Positions 18,728-29,748 of a DNA stretch of 64,000 nucleotides are shown in pieces. Position numbers and translations under genes: made by a program. Position 1 is the first letter of the stretch. Each line of letters opens with the position of its first letter. Source of the stretch: Bipolaris cookei (lineage: Eukaryota; Ascomycota; Dothideomycetes; Pleosporales; Pleosporaceae); assembly GCA_002286855.1 (NCBI GenBank), contig NRSV01000001.1:124001-188000 (forward strand), written 5' to 3'. Under the pieces are notes generated by a model. The model saw only the letters and a list, made by a program, of their open reading frames with translations, ran no database searches and was not told where the DNA came from.

Positions 18728-21373
18728 ATGCGCCCCCTAACTGCCCTTTCATGGGTTACTCAAGGCGCTCTTGCCTCTACAACTACCTTGCCACAATGGA
18801 ATGTCATATCCTCCGCCAACGTCGTTGATAACCCCATCAAGCTCTCTCAATCTGGCATTGACACTTCATCATGGTATTCCATCGGACCCGCTGCCACTCT
18901 TATGAACACACTCATCAGCAATGCTGTTTACAACGATACCGACTTGTTTTACTCGACCAATATGCAAAAGATTGACACTGCGCAATTCCGAATCCCTTGG
19001 TACTACCGAACTGACAAGGTCGTGATCCCCGAGAAAACTTCCACGGACTACTACACTTTGATCACCAATGGTTTCACCTCAAGAGCGGACATTTGGGTCA
19101 ACGGACAACTTGTTGCAAACAAAGAGACGCAGGCTGGGTCGTATGCTGGGCTGGAGTATGATATATCCAATCTAATCCAGCCCAATGGTGCGCAAAATGT
19201 AGTCCTAGTAAAAGTGTATCCCACAGATTACAATCGAGACTTTGCCATTTCCTTCTTGGACTGGAACCCTGCTCCCCAAGACAATGGAACTGGTATATGG
19301 CGACCACTTCAACTGAAAAGGTCAGGCCAGGTGAGACTAACTACGCCGAGGATCACTACACACGCCACGCTTGATGGAGGTCTTGATATCTTTGTGGACG
19401 TCAAGAACATGGCAAAGGACGGCGATGTTAAGGGCGATGTTGCGTGTACAGTCTTCAGCCCTAATAAACTCGCAATCTTGAGCGCGACGTCACGCTTCAG
19501 GCTTTCTGGCAGTCAGCAATCGACTATCTCGTTCAGGGGGAAAATAGACAACCCTCAGCTTTGGTGGCCTTACCAATGGGGCAGTCAGCCGTTATACAGC
19601 ATCCAATGCAGCGCTTCGACCTCAACCAATCCTATTTCTGACTCTACACCGCTAACCAACTTTGGCATCCGCACAGTCACTTCTTCTTTGAACCCAAGAT
19701 TCAATGATACCACGTTCTTCGTCAACGGCCATCAATTTCAAGCCCAGGGCGCGGGCTACACGTCTGATATTTACCTACGATTTGACCCAGAACAGACCAG
19801 GAGACAATTCCAATTGGTCAAAGATATGGGTCTAAACACTATCCGCTCGGAAGGAAAACAGGAACATCCGGAATTCTATGATCTAGCCGACCAAATGGGC
19901 ATCATGATTCTTGCTGGCTGGGAATGCTGCAACAAGTGGGAGGGGTGGGACTACAACGACATCGGCAGTGGTGAGAAATGGGTGGATCCTGACTACCCCA
20001 TTGCGGCACGATCAATGAAGCACGAAGCTGAGATGGTGCGACATCATCCCAGCATGTTGGGTTTTCTGATTGGGAATGATTTTTGGCCCAATGACAGGGC
20101 AACACAGATTTACCTCGATGCTCTCAGCGCCGTAAACTGGAACATCCCCATCCTAGCATCCGCAATTCAATGGGGAGCACCAGCACAACTCAATAATAGT
20201 GGTTTGAAGATGCAGGGCCCATATGACTGGGAACCTCCCAACTATTGGTACGATCCTGAACGTCGATACGGTAGTGCAGCAGGATTCGGCTCTGAACTGA
20301 GCGCAGGAGCAGGCACGCCTGAGCTCAATTCTCTAATAAGGTTTCTCTCACCATCTGATCTAGAAGATTTGTGGAAGCAACCAAAGAAAGGCCTCTACCA
20401 TATGGCGACAGAGGGTTCAGTCTTCCACACGCGTGATATTTACAACACTGGGCTCTGGGCGCGCTACGGTGCCCCTTCAAGCTTATCCGACTACGTTATC
20501 AAAGCACAAATGATGGACTACGAAGCAACGCGCGCCCAATTTGAATCTCTGATCAGTACTTGGAGCGAAGACCTCGAGAGACCCGCAACAGGCATGATAT
20601 ACTTGATGCTAAACAACGCCTGGCCATCTCTCCACTGGAATCTTTTCGACTACTATCTCCGCCCAGCAGGCGCCTATTTCGGAACCAAAGACGCACTCGG
20701 TACACCCGAAACCCTTACTCTCAACTACCAAACTCAAACCGTATACCTGGTCAACCGTCTTCTAACACCCAGCTACTCATCTAACCAACGCATCATAAAC
20801 ATACAAATCATATCCCTCAACGGCACTCCTATAGCCAGCGAAACCACCATCGCAACCACGATGCCCAACTCCGCACACGAAATAGCCAAACTTTCACCCT
20901 GGCAGAATAAAACTTCCGACCCCGTCGTTCTCGTCCGCTTGCACCTCACTAATGGAAACACAACTCTGGCAAAGAAAACATACTGGCTCTCCCACACCCC
21001 CGACACTCTAGACTGGGGCGCCTCGAACTGGTACTACACCCCCGTATCCAAATACTCGGATTACACTGCTCTGTCGCGTCTCCCCGCCGCGAATCTCAGC
21101 ATCTCCATCGCCCATCCAACCTCTGGAAAAAACCTACTAGCGCGCCTGGTGCTGAAGAATACCGGAACGGTGCCCGCGCTGTTTGTGCGGCTGAATGTCG
21201 TTGATGCGGCGGGGAGGGATGTCGGGCCGCTGCTGTGGAGTAAGAATTACTTTACGCTTTTGGCGGGAGAGGAGGAAGTTGTGGAGATTCAGGGGGAAGG
21301 GGGCCAGGGGTCCAGGGTGCTGGTGGTTGATGGGAGGAATGTGGGGGAGAGGAGGGCTGTGCTGGGTTTGTGA
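18728..21373 (+). CDS. Secreted GH2 exo-beta-D-glucosaminidase
   Basis: The ATG at 18728 gives 881 aa beginning with a plausible signal peptide (MRPLTALSWVTQGALAS); an ATG 21 codons upstream would bury it. The glycoside hydrolase family 2 layout is clear: sugar-binding jelly roll (WYYRTD, ADIWVNGQ), Ig-like domains (NPQLWWPYQWGSQPLY) and a TIM barrel with NTIRSEGKQEHPEF. The candidate acid/base is D451 in IGNDFWPND and the nucleophile E523 in FGSELSAG. Their 72-residue spacing equals that of D469 and E541 recalled for the Amycolatopsis exo-glucosaminidase CsxA. The enzyme would release glucosamine from chitosan outside the cell. No intron is needed. Confidence 0.88.
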   Translation: MRPLTALSWVTQGALASTTTLPQWNVISSANVVDNPIKLSQSGIDTSSWYSIGPAATLMNTLISNAVYNDTDLFYSTNMQKIDTAQFRIPWYYRTDKVVIPEKTSTDYYTLITNGFTSRADIWVNGQLVANKETQAGSYAGLEYDISNLIQPNGAQNVVLVKVYPTDYNRDFAISFLDWNPAPQDNGTGIWRPLQLKRSGQVRLTTPRITTHATLDGGLDIFVDVKNMAKDGDVKGDVACTVFSPNKLAILSATSRFRLSGSQQSTISFRGKIDNPQLWWPYQWGSQPLYSIQCSASTSTNPISDSTPLTNFGIRTVTSSLNPRFNDTTFFVNGHQFQAQGAGYTSDIYLRFDPEQTRRQFQLVKDMGLNTIRSEGKQEHPEFYDLADQMGIMILAGWECCNKWEGWDYNDIGSGEKWVDPDYPIAARSMKHEAEMVRHHPSMLGFLIGNDFWPNDRATQIYLDALSAVNWNIPILASAIQWGAPAQLNNSGLKMQGPYDWEPPNYWYDPERRYGSAAGFGSELSAGAGTPELNSLIRFLSPSDLEDLWKQPKKGLYHMATEGSVFHTRDIYNTGLWARYGAPSSLSDYVIKAQMMDYEATRAQFESLISTWSEDLERPATGMIYLMLNNAWPSLHWNLFDYYLRPAGAYFGTKDALGTPETLTLNYQTQTVYLVNRLLTPSYSSNQRIINIQIISLNGTPIASETTIATTMPNSAHEIAKLSPWQNKTSDPVVLVRLHLTNGNTTLAKKTYWLSHTPDTLDWGASNWYYTPVSKYSDYTALSRLPAANLSISIAHPTSGKNLLARLVLKNTGTVPALFVRLNVVDAAGRDVGPLLWSKNYFTLLAGEEEVVEIQGEGGQGSRVLVVDGRNVGERRAVLGL

Positions 21374-21680
21374 TGTGGATAGAGAGATTGCTTGATTGTA
21401 TTTATTTAGTCAGAGGTTTGTTAAATGAGGATGTTATGGATTGTCCTGCGCCTAATCCCTTTGTGTTTCTTTCTTGATCTTCGTTTCAGATGGAGCTTGT
21501 GTTCGTGAGAAGTGAAAGACGGGGCTAGCAAGGTATGTTGCTTCGTAGATTTCGAACTGTGTGGAATCTTGTACAGCAGGCACTCTTTCTCACTCTTGCC
21601 TTGCCCCCCTCCCCCCTTTCTTTGATGATATGACATGGTACGCCCTCTCGGTAAAGAGAAATTCTGCAGACAGACACAGC
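21374..21680. other. Convergent 3' spacer
   Basis: About 300 bp between convergent genes, presumably 3' UTRs. Nothing else is seen. Confidence 0.5.
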
Positions 21681-23384
21681 TCAATCAGACACCTCCCCAT
21701 GATTCACACTCTTCTTAAGTGGCTCCACAAGCTTCCGCGAGGGCCGAAAAATCTGCAACTGGTTATCCTCCGCCGCACCCATCATAAGCCAAGGGTCATT
21801 CTTATTCCAATCAAAGTCGCAAATCCTGTTCGTGAAACCGCCATGCATGAACAATCTACCCAAAATTAGCACGTATCTTCACTAAAAAGAAATCATTTCT
21901 CGAAACTTACAACTCAGGCGGACCATCTTCAGCCTCTTCCTCCGTCTGCTCGGACCCGATCTTACTGAGATCCCAGAGGCAAATACGGCGATCGTAGCTG
22001 GAACTCGCAAGGATGGCAGCGTCCTGGGGGTGCCACTGGAGACCGATGACGTCAGCGCGGTGGCTCTGGAGGCTATGCAACTTCTTGTCGAAATTGCGCA
22101 AGTCCCAGATACCGACTGTTTTATCTGCTGAGCCCGTAGCAAATGTGCTTTCGAATTCTGGGTGGAAGGAAATGCAGTTTACGGCATCGTTGTGGGCTTC
22201 TTTTCTGTAGAGGGCTTTCTTGTGGGTTTCCATGCGGGTATCAATGATTTGCCAGGTGAGGTCGTCTGAGGCGGTGCCGATGAGGAAGTTGTGGATGGGG
22301 TGGTATTGGACGTCGTTTACGGTTGCGCTGTGGATGGTGTAGGTGGCTGTGGGGCTGAGCGTTTTGTTGCTCTTTGAGAAACTGGATTTGAGGTCCCAGG
22401 TCTTAACTGTGGTGTCTTCGTTTCCGGTTACCAAGTGGCCTTCTTTGAGGGGACTCCAGCTTAGACCGAAACCCTCCTTGCTGTGGCTGACGAGCTCGGC
22501 TTCGAACTTGATTGAGTCGTCTTTGGGTTGGAGTGGGTGCTTGGTTCGGTCGAATACCAGGACTTTGCCGTCTACGCATAGAGATGCTATTATGTCTGGG
22601 TTTTGGGGCTGGTATCGCGCCTTGTTGACCTCGCCTGGGTGGTTGATCTTTTGTACAATCTTAAAGTCAAAGGGCCGCTTAGCATTACCGTGTCCGCCAA
22701 TCTCTCCCCGCTCTTCGTTGAGCTCTGACAGATCGGGCTCGCGAAAATCGGGTATCTCGCAATGGGCAATCTGGAGGTAGTTTTGCGCTTGGTTCGAGGT
22801 GTGGGTGCCGAGGATAACGCGATGCTGGCTCATGTTTGTGCCTTCGACTGGCTTCTTGTCGGGAAGCCATTGAGTGGTGAGCGTCGGCCACTCAAGCGCG
22901 CGGCCGTACAGCATGTCATAGAGAAATACAGAGTTCTTCTTCCATATCTTGTACTCTTCGTTGATAATCTTCTGCTCGACCTGCTCCTGGTCATCCATCT
23001 CATGCGAGTCGTGGGCGTCTGTGATGACGGTGTCAGTGTCAGCTTGAAGAATAATGCAGTATAATTCATGTCTTATCCATGTCTTCCAGAATGTGCTTGT
23101 CGAGAGTAAACAGTGCGCTAGTCATGTCAAGATGATGGCATGTAATGCGCAGCTTGTGGCCTGTCGCAAATGCTATCGTATTTGATTGGCGCCTTGACAA
23201 AGCTCTGGCCGATACTCAGTCCAAAGAGCATTATCCATGCTTCGTTCATGTGAGCGAAGAGCGCTTGTGGAGGCATGCAAAGCTACATCTAGCAATTGTC
23301 CAGCGTCTGGCGTCATTGGCTGACTACTGCTGCAGACAATACATAATGAGGCGCATATAACTTACCGCTCATTGTCTCGTCCAT
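21681..23384 (-). CDS. HAT2: Histone acetyltransferase type B subunit 2 (RbAp46/48-like WD40 protein)
   Basis: Three exons, 23384-23366, 23018-21911 and 21855-21681, give 433 aa. The first exon codes only MDETMS; its 347-bp intron is long for this window. The last intron (55 bp) joins GPPEL to LFMHGGFTNRI, conserved in the family. The N-terminal helix (INEEYKIWKKNSVFLYDML) is the histone H4-binding region, followed by a seven-bladed WD40 propeller with GH/WD-type repeats such as HNDAVNCISFHPEFES and KTVGIWDLR. Hat2 partners the acetyltransferase Hat1 on newly made H4; the same protein type also serves in CAF-1 and deacetylase complexes. It is divergent from the Xrn1 gene. Confidence 0.92.
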
Positions 23385-23807
23385 TTTGATTGCGGTTGGG
23401 TTCTCACCAAGCTCAACTGTGGCAAATACACGTCCTATCGCGGTACGTGGAGGTTGTCGGGCGTGAAAGTCCGGCGCAACGACGCGATGCCAAAGTTCGC
23501 GTTCAGACCAACCTGGGCGTCGATCACGTCGTTAGCGGCCCACATGCTTGGCATTCGCCGTCAGTATATCCATTGTCTCTGTCATCTAGACTGACCCTCT
23601 TTGAAGACCCCAGCGTCGAGAACCGCCCCCCATACTCTCTGCTCTCTCCCCCCTCAGCGCCTTTGCGCGCTTCTCTTCGCCATTGCTTTTCTTCTTTTTG
23701 TCTGCTTTGCGATCCAATTCGCCCCGCCCAACTACAAAAATAACGGTCGCATAGCCGCCTTGCCATCTATTCTCAGCGATTACTAGACAGTAGTAATAGC
23801 AGCAGCC
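23385..23807. promoter_or_regulatory. Shared divergent promoter region, HAT2 / XRN1
   Basis: 423 bp separate two divergent start codons, so both promoters should lie here. No specific element stands out. Confidence 0.5.
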
Positions 23808-26800
23808 ATGGGTGTTCCCAAGTTCTTTCGATGGATGTCCGAAAGGTATCCGGGCATTTCGCAGCTCATTGCCGAGAACCGCATTCCTGAGTTCGACTGT
23901 CTCTATGTAAGTGATTTGATGGTCATTGACGCCCAAGGCTGACGGCCACAGCTTGATATGAACGGTATTATCCACAACTGTACCCACAGCGATTCCGACA
24001 GCGTCACCGCCCGCAAATCAGAAGACCAGATGTTCATCAGCATCTTCAACTACATCGAGCACTTGTTTGGCAAAATCAAGCCCAAGCAACTCTTCTTCAT
24101 GGCCATCGATGGTGTCGCCCCGCGCGCCAAGATGAACCAGCAGCGTGCGCGACGCTTTCGAACGGCTCTCGATGCTGAAAAGGCTCGGGAGAAGGCTATC
24201 CGCGAAGGCGTTGAGATGCCGACCGAGGAAGCATTCGACAGCAACTGCATCACACCAGGCACTGCGTTCATGGCGAAGCTTACGCAGCAGCTCAAGTACT
24301 TCATCAACAAGAAGGTCTCCGAGGACATTGACTGGCAGGGCGTGGAAGTCGTCCTGTCAGGCCACGAGGTTCCTGGAGAGGGCGAGCACAAGATCATGGA
24401 ATACATCCGTCAGGCAAAGGCGCAGCCGGGGTACGACCCGAACCGGCGCCACTGCTTGTATGGTCTTGATGCAGACTTGATCATGTTGGGTCTGCTTAGC
24501 CATGACCCCCACTTTAGTTTGCTGCGAGAAGAGGTGACTTTCGGTCGCCAGAGCCAGACCAAGTCCAAGGAGTTGGAGCACCAAAACTTCTACCTCATGC
24601 ACCTCTGCATTGTTCGCGAGTATCTGGAACTCGAGTTTCAGGAGCTGGAAGAGCCCGGCGCTCTTAGCTTTCCCTTCGACATGGAGCGTGTTATTGACGA
24701 CTTTATCCTAATGGCTTTCTTTGTTGGTAACGATTTCCTTCCAAATCTTCCGCATTTGCATATCAACGAGGGCGCTTTGGCCCTCATGTTCAACGTTTAT
24801 AAGACGGTTTTGCCCAAGGGTAAAGGGTATATCAATGAGGGAGGTGTAATCAACATGGAGCGCTTGGCTGTATTGTTGGATGAACTCTCGAACATAGAAT
24901 ACCGTCATTTCGAATCCGAAAACTCCGACGCAGCCTGGTTCAAGGGTAAGAGTCTTGAGAAGGAGGATGTAATGAAGAAGACGGCGAAACGAGGCACGAT
25001 TGTCATGACTACTCAACAACAGGCGTTGTTCTCACAGGCTAAGGCTTGGTTGGACAACTACTTAGGAAAGAAGGAGCAGGCTCCTCTCGACCTTCCCGTT
25101 TCCTTGTCAGCGGATGACCGAAAGTTCGTCCAGGAGCTTGCGGATAAGCTCCATCTTCCTTGGAAGACTGTTCAGAACGATGATGGCGATCGTCATCTCC
25201 AAATCACTGCCCCGCCAAAGCTGGTCGAGGGCGATTCGGACGAGGACGAGGAAATGGAAGACGAATCTGCCAAAGCTATTGCACGTGTTGTGCAGAAATA
25301 TGAGCAGGCCAAGGTTGTCGATATTTCTCCCGAGGCTGCTCAATCCGAGATGCAGAAGAAGTATGACGAAAAGTTCGAAGCTTGGAAGAACAGCTACTAC
25401 AAGAGCAAGTTTGAATGGGACCGTAGCAACGAGGAAGAGCTTCGCAAGCTGACGGAAAACTACGTCCAAGGCCTGCAGTGGGTTCTCTATTACTATTACC
25501 GTGGTGTAGCATCGTGGCCATGGTACTATGGTTACCACTATTCGCCCATGATCTCTGATGTTAAGCGGGGTCTGAAGGCAGATATCAACTTCAAACTCGG
25601 TCAACCATTCAAGCCTTACCAGCAGTTGATGGGTGTTTTGCCCGATCGTAGTAAGAACATTGTACCGAAAGCCTACCATCCCCTCATGACGAACGAGGAT
25701 TCTCCCATCATCGATTTCTATCCTCGGGATTTCACTTTGGACATGAATGGTAAAAAGCAGGATTGGGAGGCTGTTGTCAAAATCCCATTTATTCAGGAAG
25801 ACCGCTTGCTCAAGGCCATGGCTACCAAGGATGATCAACTGACTCCAGATGAGAAGGCCCGCAACACATTCGGTGTATCACTCAAGTTCAGCTACGCGAA
25901 GGACTTGGACTTTGTCTACCCATCGTCTCTACCGGGCATCTTCCCAGATCTTCCGCACTGCAAATGTATTGAGAACATTTTCGATCTGCCTACCATGGAA
26001 GGATTGGAATACTACATTGGTCTTATGGATGGTGTCAAAACTGGAGCAGAGGCCTTGGCAGGTTTCCCTAGCTTGAAGGTCCTCCCGTTCCACGGCAAGC
26101 TCGAGTTTGCTGGCGTCAACGTTTTCCAACAAGACAGCAGAAACGAGAGCATGGTTATTACACTGTTGGACACTGCGCCTCGACAGTCAGTGTCGCATGC
26201 ACAAGAAAAGCTCGGAAAGGCCGTTCACGTCGGCTACCCATTCCTACACGAGGCAAAAGTAGTGAAGGTGTCGGATGAGCTCTTCGACTATGTAATTCCT
26301 GAGAGTGGACCATCTGCCCCTGTTGCCATTCCACATGGACCTCAAGAAATCTCCAACTGGAAGAAGACCGCGAACCGCATCGAAACTCAATACAGTAAGC
26401 GTCTCGGTATCAACATTGGAGAGGTTGAGTCTCTCGTGCACGTGGAAATGCTCAAAGGACTACGCAAGACTGACGAGGGTGCGACTATCAAGGAGTATGG
26501 TGAGGTCGCTGGACTGCAGGTCGAGTATGCGACCCAGACCATTGTCGATGAGGTCGCCAGCCCAGATGCTCGATTCTTGGAGAAAGAGGCCTTGCCCATT
26601 GAGGAAGAGTTTCCTGTAGGCGCTAGAGCTTTCTATCTCGGAGACTACGCCTACGGTCGCCCTTTGCAAGTTATTAGCCATGCCGACAATAAAGCTACGA
26701 TCATGGTAGCCAAACTCAAGAAACAAGAGCCACACTTTGGGCGTGAGGTTGTGAGCATGGCTGAAAAGGCTACTCCGTACCTACCGTCGTACATTGTAGC

Positions 26801-28166
26801 TAAGCAGCTCAACATGCCACCACTTGCTCTATCCAAGCTCACGTCCTCCTTCAACGTCAACTCAAGTGGTCTCAAGCTCAATCTTGGTCTGAACCTGAAA
26901 TTCGAGGCGAAGAAACTCAAGGTCTTAGGCTACTCAAGGAAGTCGGCCAACGGATGGGAATACAGCCAGAAAGCTATGGCGTTGCTCGCTAGTTATATGA
27001 TCAAATTTCCTGAGTTTGTTGCTGCCATCATCAACAATCCGACAGGAGACGGCTGGGAAGACACCGATTTTTACCCACCCGAGATTGCAAAGCAAAAAGT
27101 CAAAGAGATTGGAGCTTGGCTGAAGGAAGTTCAAACCAAGAGTTTTGAGAAAGTTCCTTTGGATGCTGAGCAGCTTGACTCTGACACCGTCAAGCTGATC
27201 GAGCAGGCTGCGGATGCCAACTTCCCACTTACTCAAGACGTCGAGCCTAAAAAGGTTACAAAGGTGCCTCGTGTCGCTTTGCTGAAGCCATCGGACGCAG
27301 AGCAACGATTGGGACACCAGACTTTCAGCATTGGTGATCGCATTGTCTACGTCCAGGATTCTGGAAGAGTGCCGATCGGGTCGTCGGGTACCGTTATCGG
27401 CAAGACACGCACAGCTCGCGTGCTATTGCTGGACGTTGTTTTCGACGCTACATTCATGAGTGGAACATCACTTGGCGACCGCTGCTCCCCGTTTAGGGGA
27501 TCTACCGTTCCGGCAACTGCAGTCGTCAATATGACTGATCAGCAGGTCGTTCACTACTCAAGTGCTGCTGCTGCCAGACGCCCGCAACAAGCACCACAAT
27601 CATATACCATGCCCCGTATTGGTGCTCCTGGAGGCCCTCAACTGGTACCAGCAAATACACCGCCTCCTCTCCGTGGCTCATACCGAGGAGCTTTCGGTAA
27701 CGTCAATGGGCGCGGCGGTGGCATGGCTCCGCGACAAAGCCCGGCTCCTCAGCAAGCCCAGGGCCAGCAGCAGACTCTACCAATTCATGGCGGACCGCCT
27801 CGCGGTGGCCGTGGTGGTTACGCGCCTCGTGGCGCACAGACGAACGGTCACCATACTCAAGACCAGAATCATGCTCCAAACAGAGCCAATGCTCGCGGTA
27901 ATCTCCGAGGCGGTTCTGCAGATTTCGTGCCCCGTGGACGAGGAGGTTCCAAGGCCAACCGTGGTGGCTTTACCGTTATCGACAATACCGACCCTGCCGA
28001 GGGCATTGTCCCCAATAACCCCAATTTCCAGCCGCGAAACTACTCCAACGTTCCTCCACCAGCTAATCTGGACGGTGGACGGGGTGGAAGGGGTCGGGGT
28101 CGTGGGCGTGGAGGATATCGTGGACGAGGTGGACCTAGGGGCGGTGCGCAGGCTGCTGCTCAGTAG
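23808..28166 (+). CDS. XRN1: 5'-3' exoribonuclease 1 (Xrn1/Kem1)
   Basis: Exon 1 (23808-23906) codes MGVPKFFRWMSERYP...; a 45-bp intron follows; exon 2 runs 23952-28166. The product is 1,437 aa. The catalytic region has the XRN signatures LDMNGIIHNCTH, AIDGVAPRAKMNQQRARRFR, GEGEHKIMEYIR, YGLDADLIMLGL and FFVGNDFLPNLPHL, with the acidic metal ligands intact. The middle holds the D1-D4/SH3-like regions found in Xrn1 but not Rat1. The C-terminus is Gln/Pro-rich with many RGG/RGRG repeats. Xrn1 degrades decapped 5'-monophosphate mRNA in the cytoplasm. The length and C-terminal domain favour Xrn1 over nuclear Rat1. Confidence 0.96.
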
Positions 28167-28575
28167 AGCACTTACCGCACTTTGACCTGGGAAGTGTTGC
28201 TTTGGGTGATTTGTTATCTGCCAATGGATGTAGAGACTCATAATGCTTGTTAGCGTGGCGTCTCAGAGTTCAGTTTAGAGTACACGTAAATGGCAAAGGT
28301 GGTTTGGACAAGTGGTCGTACCATATATCATTGTAGAAGAAAAAGAGAAGCACACTCCGCTATGCGCAGTTTGTTAATCGTAGCCTTTATATCACCTATG
28401 AACACTTTCCACTCATTCTTCATACCTTTTCTTCTCGTGAATGCTAACACATGCGTCTAATTATACCCAAACCATCCCTAACTGACACTCCACTCAATAT
28501 CGAAGAAGTCCTCTCGATATCCGATGCGGTCTATCCAGATATCACTACCCGCTTGACACCGCCATCTCTGTCTGC
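28167..28575. other. Convergent 3' spacer
   Basis: It holds the 3' UTR of XRN1 and the 3' flank of the small secreted protein gene. No gene is seen. Confidence 0.5.
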
Positions 28576-28833
28576 CTAAGGCGTTGGCCCTAACAACGTT
28601 AGCGCATATGCAGCTTGACACTTCCCAAAAGTAGTGTTGCACAACACAATGCTGGCTGGAGCTGACGCACCAGCTGTAGCACCCCATGTGAAACCAGCAG
28701 CAGAGTAGCATGTCATCACCACCCCAGCGCAACCTGTCTGGCACACAGCGTATCCGAGCGGGCCGGCGGATGCTTGGCCAGCAGTAAGGCTCAGGACGGC
28801 AATGGCTGCCTTGATGACAGAGAGGGGCTCCAT
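28576..28833 (-). CDS. Small secreted Cys-containing protein (zygote-specific-like family)
   Basis: An 85-aa frame with an N-terminal hydrophobic signal-like segment (MEPLSVIKAAIAVLSLTAGQASA). The mature part, about 62 residues, holds five Cys in the pattern CxxxCAGVVMTCYSAAGFTWG...CNTTFGKC. From memory this matches a fungal family often annotated zygote-specific protein or hypothetical, with Gly/Ala-rich sequence between the Cys pairs. A sixth Cys common in the family appears to be replaced here (QAAYA where relatives usually have a Cys). The gene is isolated by long spacers. It could be a surface protein or effector-like secreted protein; the role is unknown. Confidence 0.7.
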   Translation of the reverse strand: MEPLSVIKAAIAVLSLTAGQASAGPLGYAVCQTGCAGVVMTCYSAAGFTWGATAGASAPASIVLCNTTFGKCQAAYALTLLGPTP

Positions 28834-29748
28834 GGTTGATATTTCTATGATAGATTTGTGGTTTGGATGTAGAAGTGGTTGAGGAATGAAAATGCTTGTT
28901 GCGGTAGTGGAGTTGTGGTTTATGTGGTGCTTGTAACGGTATAGGGTTTATAAGTAGAAATAGAAATTGAGACTGGTTTGCTTGCTGGTCAGGCATGACG
29001 CCAGAATGACCTACGGTGTTCATAGAAGAACATGGTATTTCTGTATTTGTTTTCTGTCACAAGCTAATAAGTAGGGGTGAATCAGAAGAGTTGTTTGCTA
29101 CTTGTATGAGGGGAATGATGAAGAAGGTTTGAGAGAGCGGGAATCTGTGAGCTCAAGAGGTACCTTGATTGGGACACCTGATGAGTGGTAAAGGAAAAAG
29201 CACTGAGGGTCCATCACAAGAAAACTATCAATGCATGGAGTCTTGATATCTTCAATAGATAAAAACAACGAAGTTGAAACAAGCCTGGATCGGATCAGAT
29301 CCCAAGCAATAGAGATCGTACGCTAGGCCAATCGGCAAGCCCCAGAAAATATGCCTCAATCCTATGTGCGTGCATTGGGGTGCCGTCACTAAAACCGAGC
29401 CTTACCAATCGAACCCTACCCCGCAAAACGCGCCAGATAAGGCAATCCAAAATGTATGGTACACCACAGTACCCCATCCTTGAAACCTCGCGGCTCCCGC
29501 TTTGGCCGCCTAGCACTAGCCCTCAAAACAGCAACAAGCCAAATGCATCTTTATCAGGAACTCAGCGCTTCTCATTGAAGCCGGCGGACCCTCCGATCGA
29601 TCGCACACGTCATTACTATTGCTGTGCTGTCCCTCCCCCGTCCCCAACGCTAGTAACCCCAGACTTTTTTTTGAATCCAGAGACATGGACCGCTGTTACA
29701 CATTATCTTCCTTCGGAACACTCGGAGTCGCCAACGACACACAAACCA
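28834..29748. other. 0.9-kb divergent intergenic region
   Basis: It lies between the small secreted protein and asparagine synthetase, divergent, so it contains both promoters. A reading frame runs upstream from the Asn synthetase start but has no family support. No repeat or RNA was recognised. Confidence 0.5.

Noticed and set aside
25107..25838. 243-codon open frame antisense to XRN1
   Set aside because: It lies inside a strongly conserved exon on the other strand, is hydrophobic by codon reversal and resembles no family. Treated as a shadow.
27562..28185. 207-codon frame in the RGG tail of XRN1
   Set aside because: It is an alternative frame of a Gly/Arg/Pro-rich repeat region; the XRN1 frame explains the sequence.
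29380..29748. Upstream extension of asparagine synthetase
   Set aside because: The enzyme needs Cys directly after the initiator Met, so translation must start at 29749.
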